NCBI RefSeq assembly: GCF_000002985.6
Contig: NC_003284.9
Location: forward strand, 1,860,001 to 1,924,000
From: Caenorhabditis elegans
Taxonomy: Eukaryota; Nematoda; Chromadorea; Rhabditida; Rhabditidae
DNA: 64,000 nucleotides
Direction of reading: 5' to 3'
Shown here: in pieces, positions 12,006 to 24,100 of the stretch
How the letters are laid out: every line of letters begins with the position of its first letter
Position numbering within the stretch: position 1 is the first letter of the stretch
Notes under the pieces: generated by a model
What the model saw: only the letters and a program-made list of their open reading frames with translations
What the model was told of the DNA's origin: nothing
Databases searched by the model: none
Program-made: the position numbers and the translations under genes

Positions 12006-12272
12006 CCACCTCTGTTCTGAACAAGATCTGTGTAACATAAAGTGCATCCCGACTTCAAGTTGAATGGCAAGTTTGGAGTGGGCTTTTAGGTCTAACAAAT
12101 CAATAAATATGATCTAGTCTCAGATAGAAGATTTGTACTTTTTCAGGAGAAAAAAACGATGCTTTTGGATCACAAATTCAACGAAAATTCCAGAATCCAC
12201 AGGAAAAACGAACCTGGATGCCGCAGAGAAAAACAAGTGCTAATACAGGATTGCTCACAAACTATTTCAGAA

Positions 12273-14628
12273 GTGAGTTTATGAGTTTTCCCATATATTA
12301 TTGTTATATGGACCACCATCAACTTACAGAATACCGTCTCACAACAACGTGAAATCCCAATTGGTTTCTGGAAATTCGTGAAAAAGCTACGTGCTCTGGG
12401 CTTTCAGATCTCGGTCAGCAATTGGAAAGTGGCGAAATTGCAAATTGGATTTTAATTTCATTTCTGTGAGTTCAAAGTTACATTTTCAATATATCTATTT
12501 TGAAAATGCGACTTCTGGGCTTACAGTCTCTACACGGCGGGCGTTTTGTGAAAAGTGGAAGTCGAGTTCTGATGCGACGAGTGAACGTTTTCGTTAAGAA
12601 ATACTACATTCTTTCAAGTGTATAATAGACGAATGCGTTATTTTTAACTAGAAGAAAAGTGGAATGTGTTAATTGGTAAGTTTACACCGACTCTTGAAAA
12701 CTTGGTCAAATTAGCTAAAGCTTCAAAATTACAGGATGCGAGGATCAAATATCTAGACGCTCAACCAATACAAAGAAAACATACTGGTAAGGAAAATTTC
12801 TTCGTTTTAAGAAACAAATCGTTATAAAACGAGGAAACTTTTTTTACAGAAATCTTCAGAACTCTCAACATGACTATAATCTTCTGAGAGCCGGCAGAAA
12901 AAAAAATTGACATTCACAATTGCTCCCCGTGTGCTTGCATTGCTAAACATGGTAAGATAGATTAGTGCTTTCAATTATTTCAAACGAAAGCTCTATTCTC
13001 TCTTACAGATATTGAGATCACGCAAAACAAGATGAAAGTGAGATTTTTCCAACATATTGGCAATGTTCACTGGAAATTATTCACCAATATTGCAACTCAG
13101 TCAGTAAGTTCTTGGCTCTACCAAAATGTTTGTTTGTTTTTGGTGAAACATCAACTTACAGGTAGAAAAACTTGTAGACAATCGCGATGGCTACCAGCGG
13201 CAGTTTGAAAAAAAAAAATCAATTAGCAAGTTGATACATATTAGATCAATATTTTACTGATTGACAGAATGCACAACTCCTGGAAAACTTCAACAGTGCA
13301 CCTTGATAGAAAATTTTGTGGAGAAGTACGATCAGATTCTGCCAGACAAGGTAAGTCTACAGGCTTTTAATCAGTTGAATGTCTGATAAAAAGTTTGCCG
13401 ACTTACAGATTGTATGAACAAACGAACAATTCTACTACATATGGCTTTGAAAGTAAGCCTATAAATTATTTTTTAATTGATAATTTGGAAAGTATTTTAC
13501 AGATTGCACATTTTGTGAAAAAAATGGGAAGCTTCAAGTTGTATCTTGTGTTCAATATCAAAAGGCAGGATTTAGAAATTTAGAAAAACACGGCTTCAAT
13601 TACATGAAAAAAGTGGTCCCGTTACACATTTTGGATGCAAGTACTGTAAGTTCAGAGTTGAATTATCTTGATCATATTTGATAATACAACTTCTGGGCTT
13701 CCAGGTCCAGAAAACACAACAACTTATGCTTTTTGCTTGCCATGGATCAGTTTCTAATGAAAAGTTCACAGATTTATAGAAGTTCTATCAGCACACATTC
13801 AATGCAACTTGGCATTTACAGAGAAAGTAAGACCATAAACTATTTATCAATTCATCATTTGATCAATTGTTTGTGGACTTACAGGCTGCAAAATTTGAAG
13901 TACACTGTATGGAAAGGTAGCAGAAATTGGAATACTGGAACGGTGGGTCTGGTGAATTGAGACGTCATAAGTCAATGAAGCTATGGGTTATCAAGGTTGC
14001 AACACAAATTTGAAGGTAGGTTCATGAGTAGTCATATAGGTATATTGTACGTATGACTATCTCATCAACTTACAGACAAACGGCTACATCGAAAATCTTC
14101 AGAAGTTTGAAGAAAACTTCAAAATTGGAATGTGAATCGTTTTTCGAATGCCTACAGGATTTTGTCAAATAGTTTTTTTTGTGAGTACGTACATTTTATA
14201 AATATCAAAATTGATATAAATCTATAAGGAGATAAATGAGCTCCGGGTATAAATTTATAGCCTTTTTCGTTGCAATTATGGAAAACGACGCTATAAATCA
14301 TGATACTCTATTTGACGGCAATTTCAAAAAAAATGTTCGGCCACCCGAAGTGCCACTTTTTACAGTCCGAAATTGCTTTTTTTTACTTTTCATCGAGTTG
14401 GATAGGTGGAATTTTCTCAATTCAAATTACAGCGAAAAAGTACAATAAAATTCCAGAAATAATTTTTATTGATCGTCAGTTTGTTTATTATGAAACGTAG
14501 CACATACTTACAGATTGAAACGTGATCTGGTCAAGCAACACGCTTTACAAAAACTTGTTTCTAGTATGATGGTAAGTTAGTGCACTAATTTACATTATTA
14601 AAAATGTAATTATGGCCCCAACTTACAG
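12273..14628 (+). repeat. Hairpin introns, cluster 1 (12 members)
   Basis: Predicted introns at 12273-12329, 12466-12526, 12676-12734, 12787-12849, 12952-13008, 13104-13161, 13351-13408, 13453-13502, 13646-13704, 13827-13884, 14016-14075 and 14572-14628. In most, the first 7-20 bases are complementary to the bases just before the terminal AG; for example GTAAGTCT opens 13351 and CGACTTAC closes it, and AGGCTTTTAATCAG pairs with CTGATAAAAAG. Members 12676 and 13453 are the weakest. Loops are about 8-20 nt. The 5' splice site is therefore base-paired to the 3' end of the same intron. Confidence 0.7.
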
Positions 14629-15255
14629 ATTCTGCAAAAGACGAACACTCACCTTTACTAGTCAAACTTTACTAGTAAAATGCCTCAACCAGGTACAGAA
14701 TACTGCATTCATCTTTTTTCATAATACAAAGAAGATTGCTTTATTTCTTACAGCAACATGTGCTATCAAGGAGATTGGAAACATGAATAACCAAAAAAAA
14801 ATTTACTTCCTTTCAGTTTCGAGAATCCAATTCTGCTGTGAGATACCCTTGTTGAAATTTTAGATTAACGGCGAGTACAATGTTTTTCAAACACTTGACA
14901 AAAATGATTTTGGAATAATTTCTTTTTTAGGAGTATATTGGGAATTTCCTATTTGTTCTTCCAAAAGTGTAACTAGACGTGCAGGTTTCTACAAAATTCG
15001 GAATTTAAATAATGTTTGAGCGGTCGCAAAGCGGAAATCACAAAGTTCATTTAGAGATTTAGGTACAGATCGATGTTTGGTATTTGGCATCATCAAGAAT
15101 AAAAAAGTGAAACCCGACAAAATTGTGTTTGGAAAGTAGGCAGGTAGGCAAGCCCTTTTTTTCTGCGGTTTTGAAAAACTGGGCAATTTTTTTACAGATA
15201 CTAGAACCGGCAAAGAACATATCTCGCCTAGTGGCACTTCTGAGCAATCATGAGG

Positions 15256-15931
15256 GTAAGCTTGTTGATTTTTCCCATATTTGTGTTATGTGACAACTGA
15301 TTGGAGCTTATATATAAGTACATATTAGGCGGAGAAATAAGTTTCGTCGGGTTTTTTTTGTTTTGCGATTGTTTCACAAGCTGTTTTACGGTCGTTATAA
15401 TAAATTTGCAAGTTAAGCGCCCATAGCAGCTAAAACTGGAATTATAGTCAACTTTTGAACAGTGAGTAATTAGTTAATGTGTGTATATTATTTATTAGAC
15501 AGAAATAAGTAAAATGATGAAGTTAAAAAAAATTTGGGGTTTTAGTTTTAAAGAAAACTATTTTTTGGTATTTTGAATTTAAAAAATTCGGTGATTTTGT
15601 TTTTTTCAAATTTTACAGACTAGCGATGTCAGGGCACTCAACATGTTCTGAAAAATGTGATGATGGATTGTGTAGTTCCAGGAAAGACTGTAAAAACTAT
15701 ACGGTCCAAGTTTTACAGTAAAGCAACATGTGTGAAAGTAAGTTCATGAGTTCTCTTATAAAAAGGTTTTTATGAGTATCGCATCAACTTACAGAGGACA
15801 CACGAAACGATTTACTAGTTGGCAACAGTTTGGTCTCAATAAAAATCCCAGACTTACTTCGCTAGGGTATAGAGGTAAGTTAATTCGTGTTTCATATATT
15901 TGTTTTATATGAAACTCTGACAAACATACAG
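15256..15931 (+). repeat. Hairpin introns, cluster 2
   Basis: Members at 15738-15794 (TTATAAAAA pairs with TTTTTATGA; GTAAGTT with AACTTAC) and 15875-15931 (TTTCATATA pairs exactly with TATATGAAA), plus a degenerate copy starting at 15256 whose 3' end has lost the TTACAG. Confidence 0.6.
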
Positions 15932-16009
15932 GTGATACACGGGAAAACAGGCAAATGGATGGCCGAATTTTTTGGTTCATAAATGTTGCTCCATTTCAAC
16001 GGGATTCAA

Positions 16010-17990
16010 TAATTCGCAAAAAATGGGTTGATGTCAATTCCCCTGAATACATCCCTCGACACTGGGTAACAAACGCCCGCCACGACGCCCGGCGGTTTTT
16101 GAGTTTCAAATGAAATATATAAACTTGGTTGATTTTTGGAGATATCAATTGAAAACATGGTCTCATACTGAGGACTGTATCTCGTTTCATTTGAAATCGA
16201 CAAATTTGAAAATGATAGAATATTGTAAATTATTTGATCTATATTGTGGCGTAAATATTTCTTAAAGTCAGCTGAAAATGAGGTCGCCACGTGGCGTTTT
16301 ACATGGTATCAAATAAGAATCAATTATTCTCAACTTGAGAGTACTTGGAATTTTGAAATTTAAAAATGCTTACTCATCGAGCAATGCGCTTTTGAATCAT
16401 GAAAAAAATTTAATATTGTCGCCATGTGGCATTTTTAACAGTCGTGTAATATCCTAAAACAAAAACTGGCAAATGTTACTTTTGAGCTGGAAGTAGCTTG
16501 TTTACAGTGTAGGAATACATCTAGGTTTTAATGACGGCTGGTCAGTTTTCATCTTGGAATAGCTCGAAGGATAATGTCATCTTAATCTGTGGCGGCTTTT
16601 CAGGCAAATCGGTTGAAAATGAACCAAAGTAGATGATGTTATGCTGAAAACGTTCGCAAATTACTAGGTATTGTTTTAAGTAAGTAAATGGTTTCAAACT
16701 AAAAAAGCAAAATCTGAATCTGATCTGTAAAACGATGAATTAGTTGTGACCGGTGTGACCTAATTTTGAATTTCACGTTCAGAAGTTGAAAGCCCATAGT
16801 CCAATTACACGTAATTTTTGAGGATTTGATTACGTTTCTTAGCGGAAATGCCACGTTGTGACCTAATTTTTCAATTGGCTTTTAGAAATCTAGAAGCCCA
16901 TGTACAAATTAGAGTTTTACGCGTCTTCAGCACAGAAATGATTAAAATATCTCACGCTTCAGTTTTTGGCTGTTACGCCACGTAGTGACCTGATTTTGAA
17001 TTTTAAACTTAAAAATCTGAAAGTTTATAGTCCAATTACTATATGCCTGATTTTTCAGAAATTTATTCCGTTTCCTAGTGGAAAACTAAAAATGTGGCCT
17101 GAAAGCCTAAATGGGCGCGCGCAAAAAATCATTTTGGTGGAGTCAAGCTCTATATTTGGCTTTATTTCAAGATAGACTGTTCAAAATCTGAATGGCCAGA
17201 GGCAAATTACCACTGTACGCGGCTTCAGTGCAATAATATTAAAATATATGACGTCTCAGTTTTCAGCTTATAATGCCACGTAATGACATGATTTCGAATT
17301 TTTAACTTAAAAATCTGAAAGCCCGTAGTCCAATTACTATACACCTAATTTTTCATAATTTTATTCCGTTTTCTAGTTAAAAAATTAAAGCTTTAATGAA
17401 AACTAAAAATGTGGCCTGAAAGCCCGAATGCGCGCGCGCAAAAAATTTTTTTTTTTTTGGAGTTAAGCTCCACTATAATCTATAGCACACCTTCTCTTTT
17501 GATTACATACAAGTAGACATCCGAAATAATACAGGGTTGATGTCAATTCCCCTGAATACAGCCCTCGACACTGGGTAACAAGCGCCCGCCAAGACGCCCT
17601 GCGGTTTTTGAGTTTCAAATGAAATATATAAATTCGGTACATTTTTTGGAGCTTCCAATTGAAAAGATGGTCTTATTCTGAGGGCTGTATCTCGGTTCAT
17701 TTGAAAGATACAGACACATTTTAAAATGCTAAAATATTGCAAAATCTTCGATCTACATTTTGGCGTACACAGTTTTAAAAGTCAGCTCAAAATGAGGTCG
17801 CCGCGTGGCGTTTAACACGGTATTAGAGTAAAGTCGATTAATTTCAAGTTGAGAGTACTTAGAATTTTGAAATTTTAAATATGTACTCTTTGAACAATTT
17901 ACTTTTGAAATTTGAAAAAAATTTTGATGACGGTGTTACGTGGCAATTTTAACGAACGTGTAATATTCTAACACTAAAACGGGAAAAATG
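16010..17990. mobile_element. About 2-kb repeat insertion with direct end repeats
   Basis: Two direct copies of about 440 bp (16026-16470 and 17533-17970) share GTTGATGTCAATTCCCCTGA and CCCTCGACACTGGGTAACAA. Between them lie three tandem units of about 250-300 bp with GCCACGTAGTGACCTGA, AAAATGTGGCCTGAAAGCC and GCGCGCGCAAAAAAT. It separates the second and third hairpin-intron clusters. The LTR-like arrangement is suggestive, but no coding relic or clear TG..CA ends were found. Confidence 0.4.
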
Positions 17991-18022
17991 TTAATAAAAC
18001 AAAAACGGTCCGAACCAGTAAG

Positions 18023-18445
18023 GTAAGAAAATTTACTTGGTTTTTGGAAATTTTTTTTTGTAAAATCAGGAAAATTTTCTTACAGGTCAGGTTTCTACAG
18101 CCCTCGTAATGCGAAACAACTATGATATGTGATTTTCTAAATTACGGAAAACTTATCGAATCGCAATTCACTAAAGCGGCAGGTATGCAAATGCTCACCG
18201 TTTTCTGAATATTTTGAAAACGACGGCATTTGTTTACAGAAGAGCAGTACATCTCTCTCGCGATTGCCAAAAAAGAAAGGTAGGCAAATGCTTCTCATTT
18301 TCAGAAAAAATTGAAAATTCGAGCAATTTGTTTACAGAATCGAATTTTGGAACTGTTAGCTGAAAATTGCCAACACACTGCAAGTGAGCAAATAATTCTT
18401 ACTTTCAGAGAATTCAACTCGAAAGTGAGGCTTATTTGTTTACAG
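18023..18445 (+). repeat. Hairpin introns, cluster 3 (GCAAATGC class)
   Basis: Introns 18023-18085 (GTAAGAAAATTT pairs exactly with AAATTTTCTTAC), 18183-18239 (CAAATGC with GCATTTG; CGTTTTC with GAAAACG), 18280-18337 (ATTTTCA with TGAAAAT) and 18384-18445 (ACTTTC with GAAAGT). These share the end pair GTAnGCAAAT...ATTTGTTTACAG, different from the GTAAGTT...AACTTACAG ends of clusters 1 and 2. Confidence 0.7.
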
Positions 18446-18654
18446 AATGTAAGCTTCTTGTCAGTGGCATCAAAATCTGTTCAGTGAGGTTGGCTACATA
18501 GAAAAAATTTTAAAAGAGATTGGCGGATTGAAAAAGCAGTTGACAAGCTTACTAATGAGAGCAAAAAAGCCTAACAATGCCCATTGTTAAGACCAGAACC
18601 TCGACATCAAAGTTATGACAAAAAGGTAAACACGATAATTTATTCTAAACTAAT

Positions 18655-19225
18655 AAAAAACATTCTAGAACATTCCAAAGTTTTTCAAAAGTTTCCAGAT
18701 GGTTCTAGAACATTCCAGATTTTTTTAAAAATTTTCTAAAGGGTTCTAGAACATTCTAGAGTTTTTAGACTTTCCAAAAGATTCTAGAACATTCCAAAAT
18801 TTTTCAATAGTTCCCAGAAGGGTTTAGAACATTCCAGAAATGCAATAATTTTACAGAAAGCTCTAGAACAATCCATGTTTTTTTTAAAATATTTTCGAGA
18901 AGGTTCTATAAAATTCCAGGTGTTTTTAATTTTTCCAAAAGGTTTCAGAACATTCCAAAATGTTTCTAAAGTTTCCAGACGGTTATTGAGCATTCCAAAG
19001 TTTTTCAAAAGTTTTCAGAAAGTGTCAGAACACTCCAAAAAATTTTGAAATTTTCCAGAAAGTTTCAGAACATTCCACAGTTTTTCAAAAGTTTTTCAAG
19101 GGTTCATGTTCAACATTTCAATGCTTTTCAAAAGTTTCCAGAAAGTTCTAAAACATTCTAGAATTGCTTCAATTTCCCAGAAAGTATTAGAACACTTCAG
19201 AGTTTTTTTTAAATATTCCTAAAAG
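18655..19225. repeat. TTCTAGAACATTCC (HSE-like) array
   Basis: About 13 degenerate units of roughly 40-45 bp with GGTTCTAGAACATTCCAGA cores, inserted between exon-like pieces of the hairpin-intron locus. Same family as the arrays at 1.1 and 2.2 kb. Confidence 0.65.
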
Positions 19226-19457
19226 TACCGCTACAGTACCTTGACAACATTCTACACCCACTTCCAACCCAATATCTCTTCAAAAGCTCAAGGCATTTAT
19301 TTTTTCAAACAACAGTAACTCAGTAGTCTTACAGTAACCCTACAGTTCTTTTTCAACTAAAACTTGGTTGAAAAGTATGTTAGGCGATTCAAAACTTTGT
19401 TCCAGAATCTCTATTTTGCCTACAGAGAATGTTGAATATCACGCTGATGTTGTAAAG

Positions 19458-20399
19458 GTAAGTTCATGATTTCTCCCATATATTTTTCATGAGAGAGATC
19501 ATTGGACTTACAGAGTATGACAAAATCAGCAACTCATCGCAAATCACATTTGATGTCAGCGGTAAGTGCATATGTTTCAAAAACTTGTTCAAATTGTTTT
19601 CGAAAACATTGCATTTACAGGCGAAGGAACTGAATCAAGGTAAGCAAATTCCCGTCATTTTCTGGAAATATTTTGAAACGGCGGCAATTTGTTTACAGAA
19701 AGTGAGCGGTTCGTTTTGGGAGATCAAAAAAAGCCCAGCATTGTTTTAAAAATATGGGTAAGAAAATGTTTTTTATTTTCCTAGAATTCAGAATTCAAAG
19801 AAAATGTACTCAATTTGGTTACAGGATTGGAATATTTCAAATAATCGTTCGGGAGTACAGTTTCAGATATGCCGGGTAAGCAATTGCTTCTCATTTTCAG
19901 AAATTGTATGTGAAAAAGAGAGCCTTTTGTTTACAGAGACCAATCTCATTGTACCACGTTTCAAAAGAAAAAGCTACCGTAAGTTGATGAGTTCACACAT
20001 AAATTTTGGATATATATGTGCCACTCACTTTCTTGCAGTACACCGCAGGACTGTGAGGCAATCAAACCACCATGTTGCCGGTTGCCGAAAATCTCGGTGG
20101 CCACACAGCCCTGGTACACCGCGTGTGATCATCACTTAACGACTTTGAAAGCTCATATCGTCATTAATTTCCAAACAAGGTATTACATTAATTTATTGTT
20201 AATTAAAAAAAACCTTCCAAAATAGTGGGAGTAAAACTTTTGTGCTTCTTTATTTTTTCCGATTTTTTTCACAATCTTAGTTTCAGTTTCACATTTTCCG
20301 TGCAGCTCAATCCATCAATATCAGCGCTCAAGAAACCTTATGGTAAGTTGATTTTTGTGCCACATATATGGAAATTGTGATGTAAATATCAATTTACAG
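19458..20399 (+). repeat. Hairpin introns, cluster 4 (7 members)
   Basis: Introns 19458-19513, 19562-19620, 19640-19698, 19758-19824, 19876-19936, 19979-20038 and 20343-20399. Both end classes occur: GTAAGTTCATGAT pairs with ATCATTGGACTTAC (19458), and GTAAGCAAATT with AATTTGTTTAC (19640). Exon 19621-19639 between two of them is only 19 bases. Confidence 0.7.
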
Positions 20400-20500
20400 A
20401 CACATCTCGGACATCCTCTCCCGGAACAGCAAGAGAAAAAATATATAAAAATTATAGAGGTTCTGTCTTATTCTGATCTTTTTAGTTTGTGAATAAATAA

Positions 20501-20816
20501 ATTCTTAATTTCTGTCGGGTCAGGAATATAGCGATTTCGTAGCTAATAGTCTGATTTCCCACGATATGCGACAACGGGAATTTCCAGACACAAATATTTT
20601 AGGATTTTCGAAAATAATTGGCAATTGGATTTTGCAATAAAATAATGTTTGACTTTTCAACATTTGTGGCACCGCAAAATGCCAAAACATGTTTTCGTGT
20701 GAGGCCGAATCATTAGAAAATAAACTTTATTTTATATTCAAGAAAACATTTTTTTTTAAATTAAATTTAAATTCAAACAGCCTTTTTCAAAATCATTTTA
20801 TTTGTACAAAAAGTTT
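20501..20816. other. Intergenic, nothing recognised
   Basis: AT-rich sequence with poly-A-like motifs at its left edge. A TTTTT run at 20806-20810 is the likely Pol III terminator (TTTTT on the minus strand) of the adjacent tRNA. Confidence 0.5.
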
Positions 20817-20888
20817 GGGCCGAACCGGGAATCGAACCCGGGACCTCTCGCACCCGAAGCGAGAATCATACCTCTAGACCATCCGGCC
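20817..20888 (-). tRNA. tRNA-Pro (CGG)
   Basis: On the minus strand GGCCGGA pairs with TTCGGCC as a 7-bp acceptor stem (one G-U). The D arm contains GGTCTAGAGGTATGATTC, and the anticodon stem TCTCGC/GCGAGA encloses the loop TTCGGGT with anticodon CGG at 20854-20856. The T arm carries GGTTCGATTCC. No intron. Internal A and B boxes are canonical, with a T-run downstream. Appears functional. Confidence 0.93.
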
Positions 20889-21179
20889 ACTGACTGCTCT
20901 CTCCTCGTTTTTTCCATTAAAAAACAGGAGGGCGACAGAGTGAGTGGGGGGTCACAGAAGAAAGAGGAAAGAGTGTGAGTAGAGCTACAGCGAAAGAGAA
21001 GGGAAAATTAAGAGACGCAGAGAGGGTAAGGTTTTACAAGGAAATAGTTTTGTTTCCCCAAATGATAAAGACTTGAAAAATATATAAATCGAAAGCGACT
21101 GGCACGGAGAGTGCAAGTTTAAAATGAAATTCTGCCAAAATTGCCTCTGAATCGTAAAATTTGCAGAAAAATTTGCGTT

Positions 21180-24100
21180 TGAATTTTTGAAAAAATAGCT
21201 TTTGCTTAATTTCTATACTTAAAAAAAAATCTTCCGGTCGAGTTAGAACACTTTGATTGGTATTTTCTGGTATTTTCGACCATGCTGAACAGATTTATGA
21301 AATAAAAAAGAAGCGATTCGTATGATTTTTCCGTACTTTTGAATTTTTGAAAAAATCAGCTTTTGCTTAATTTCTGCACTTTTAAAAATAACATTCGGTC
21401 GAGCTAGAACATTTTTATTTGTATTTTCTAGTATAAATGACAATACTGAACAGTTTTCTGAAAGAAAAAAAAAACAGCTTTTGCTTAATTTCTATATTTT
21501 TTAAAATAATCTTCCGGCCGAGCTAGAACACTTTGATTGGTATTTTCTGGTATTTTCGACAATGCTGAACATATTTATAAAATAAAAAACAAGCGCTTCA
21601 TATGATTTTGCCGTACTTTTGAATTTTTGAAAAAAACAGCTTTTGAGTAAATTTTGCAATTTTTAAAATATTCTTCCGGTCGAGCTAGCATACTTTGATT
21701 GGTATTTTTTAGTGTATTTGAACATGCTGAACAGGTTTATAAAATTAAAAAAAAAGCGCTTCATATAATTTTGCCGTACTTTTGCCGTAATCTTCCGGTC
21801 GAGCTAGACCACTTTGATTGGCATTTTCTGTATATTAGACAATGTTAAATAGATTTTTTTAATTTATTAATTTAATACGATTCCGTATGAATCGTGTCAT
21901 AAGAAAAAAAATGTACATTAAATCAAATACACATTACAATACATCAATTCCGTCAATACATGGTAAAACATAACTTATGTATAATTACAATTCATAATTA
22001 TTACCTGCAAATGGGATAGGACACATGAAAAAGAAAAGAGAAGAAGAGAAAAAAAAAGAAAATGAAGGTCCAGATCTGTTAAAGCGAGGCACCTATTGAG
22101 CTTAAAACTCTGTTTGTGAAGAAATGTCTTCTTATTGTAGTTCTGCATTTTTTCCAGATGAACTTAGTTTTGATTCGCGTTTTGTTAGATTAACTTATTT
22201 GAAAAAAAATGTTTGATGTCCATGTCAACTTTATGCGCCAAAAGCTTGGAAACAAACTTCCTATCAATTGCCTTGCGTCGAGGTTCTAACGATGCTACGC
22301 CGAATAGCCCATTTTGTCAAATAGATGTGATTTATAAAATAAAAAAGAATGACTTCATATGATTTTCCCATACTTTTGAATTTTTGAAAAAAAAACAGCT
22401 TTTGTTTAATTTCTATATTTTTAAATCAGCTTTTATATATTTTTATCAATTAAAAAAAAAATACTTCCGTACAAGCTATTATACTTTGATTGGCATATTC
22501 TGGTATTTTTGACCATGCTGAACAGTTTTATGAAATAAAAAAGAATGACTCCATATGATTTTCCCATACTTTTGAATTTTTGAAAAAATCGGATTTTATA
22601 TATTTTTTTCAATTAAAAAAAAAATACTTCCGTACAAGCTAATATACTCTGTTTGGCATTTTCTAGTCATTTTGACCATGCTGAACAGTTTTATGAAATA
22701 AAAAAGAATGACTCCATATGATTTTCCCATACTTTTGAATTTTTGAAAAAAATCAGCTTTTTTATATTTTTATCAATTAAAAAAAAAAACTTCCGTACAA
22801 GCTATTATACTTTGATTGGCTTATTCTACTGTTTTTGACTATGCTGACCAGTTTTATGAAATAAAAAGAATGACTCCATATGATTTTCCCATACTTCTGA
22901 ATTTTTGAAAAAATCAGCTTTTATATATTTTTATCAATTTTAAAAAAAATGACTTCCGTACAAGCTAATGTACTTTGATTGGCATATTCTGGTATATATG
23001 ACTATGCTGACCAGTTTTATGAAATAAAAAAGAATGACTCCATATGATTTTCCCATACTTTTGAATTTTTGAAAAAAATCAGCTTTTTTATATTTTTATC
23101 AATTAAAAAAAATACTTCCGTACAAGCTATTATACTTTGATTAGCATATTCTGGTATTTTTGACTATGCTGCAAAGTTTTATGAAATAAAAAAGAATGAC
23201 TCCATATGATTTTCCCATACTTTTGAATTTTTGAAAAAAATCAGCTTTTTTATATTTTTATCAATTAAAAAAAATACTTCCGTACAAGCTATTATACTTT
23301 GATTAGCATATTCTGGTATTTTTGACTATGCTGCAAAGTTTTATGAAATAAAAAAGAATGACTCCATATGATTTTCCCATACTTTTGAATTTTTGAAAAA
23401 ATCAGCTTTTATATATTTTTATCAATTTTTAAAAAAATGACTTCCGTACAAGCTAATGTACTTTGATTGGCATATTCTGGTATATATGACTATGCTGACC
23501 AGTTTTATGAAATAAAAAAGAATGACTCCATATGATTTTCCCATACTTTTGAATTTCTGAAAAAATCAGCTTTTATATATTTTTATCAATTTTAAAAAAA
23601 TACTTCCGTACAAGCTAATATACTCTGTTTAGCATTTGCTGGTATTTTTGACTATGCTGACCAGTTTTATGAAATAAAAAAGAATGACTCCATATGATTT
23701 TCCCATACTTTTGAATTTCTGAAAAAATCAGCTTTTATATATTTTTATCAATTTTAAAAAAATACTTCCGTACAAGCTAATGTACTTTGATTGGCATATT
23801 CTGGTATATATGACTATGCTGACCGGTTTTATGAAATAAAAAAGAATGACTCCATATGATTTTTCCATACTTTTGAATTTCTGAAAAAATCAGCTTTTAT
23901 ATATTTTTATCAATTTTAAAAAAATACTTCCGTACAAGCTATTATACTCTGTTTAGCATTTGCAGGTATTTTTGACTATGCTGCAAAGTTTTATGAAATA
24001 AAAAAGAATGACTCCATATGATTTTCCCATACTTCTGAATTTTTGAAAAAATCAGCTTTTATATATTTTTATCAATTTTTAAAAAAATGACTTCCGTACA

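Larger units (their letters stand above)
11399..20500 (+). pseudogene. Gene-like locus with about 26 hairpin-forming short introns, partly decayed
   Basis: Begins with an open exon 11399-11596 (66 codons, ATG 4 bases after an acceptor) followed by a phase-0 join to 12147-12272. From 12273 to 20399 about 26 short intervals of 50-67 bases start with GTAAG/GTGAG/GTAGG and end with ACAG; most are self-complementary (listed separately). Intervening exons are 19-150 bases. Some stretches stay open across joins: 12735-12786, 12850-12951 and 13009-13103 join in phase with one TGA; a Cys-rich block at 13503-13645 has CTFCEKNGK; exons 19426-19457, 19514-19561, 19621-19639, 19699-19757, 19825-19875, 19937-19978 and 20039- read open for about 85 codons. 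Other exons contain stops or frame breaks (for example near 12410 and 12882), so the 5' and middle parts look decayed. Two repeats interrupt it (16010-17990 and 18655-19225). AATAAA occurs near 20495. I recognise no protein family. It may be one pseudogene, or an intact 3' gene fused to relics. Confidence 0.45.

Noticed and set aside
15931..16080. THAP-like zinc finger suggested by VAPFQRDSIIRKKWV
   Set aside because: The C2CH cysteines and histidine are not in place, and the frame runs into the repeat at 16010.
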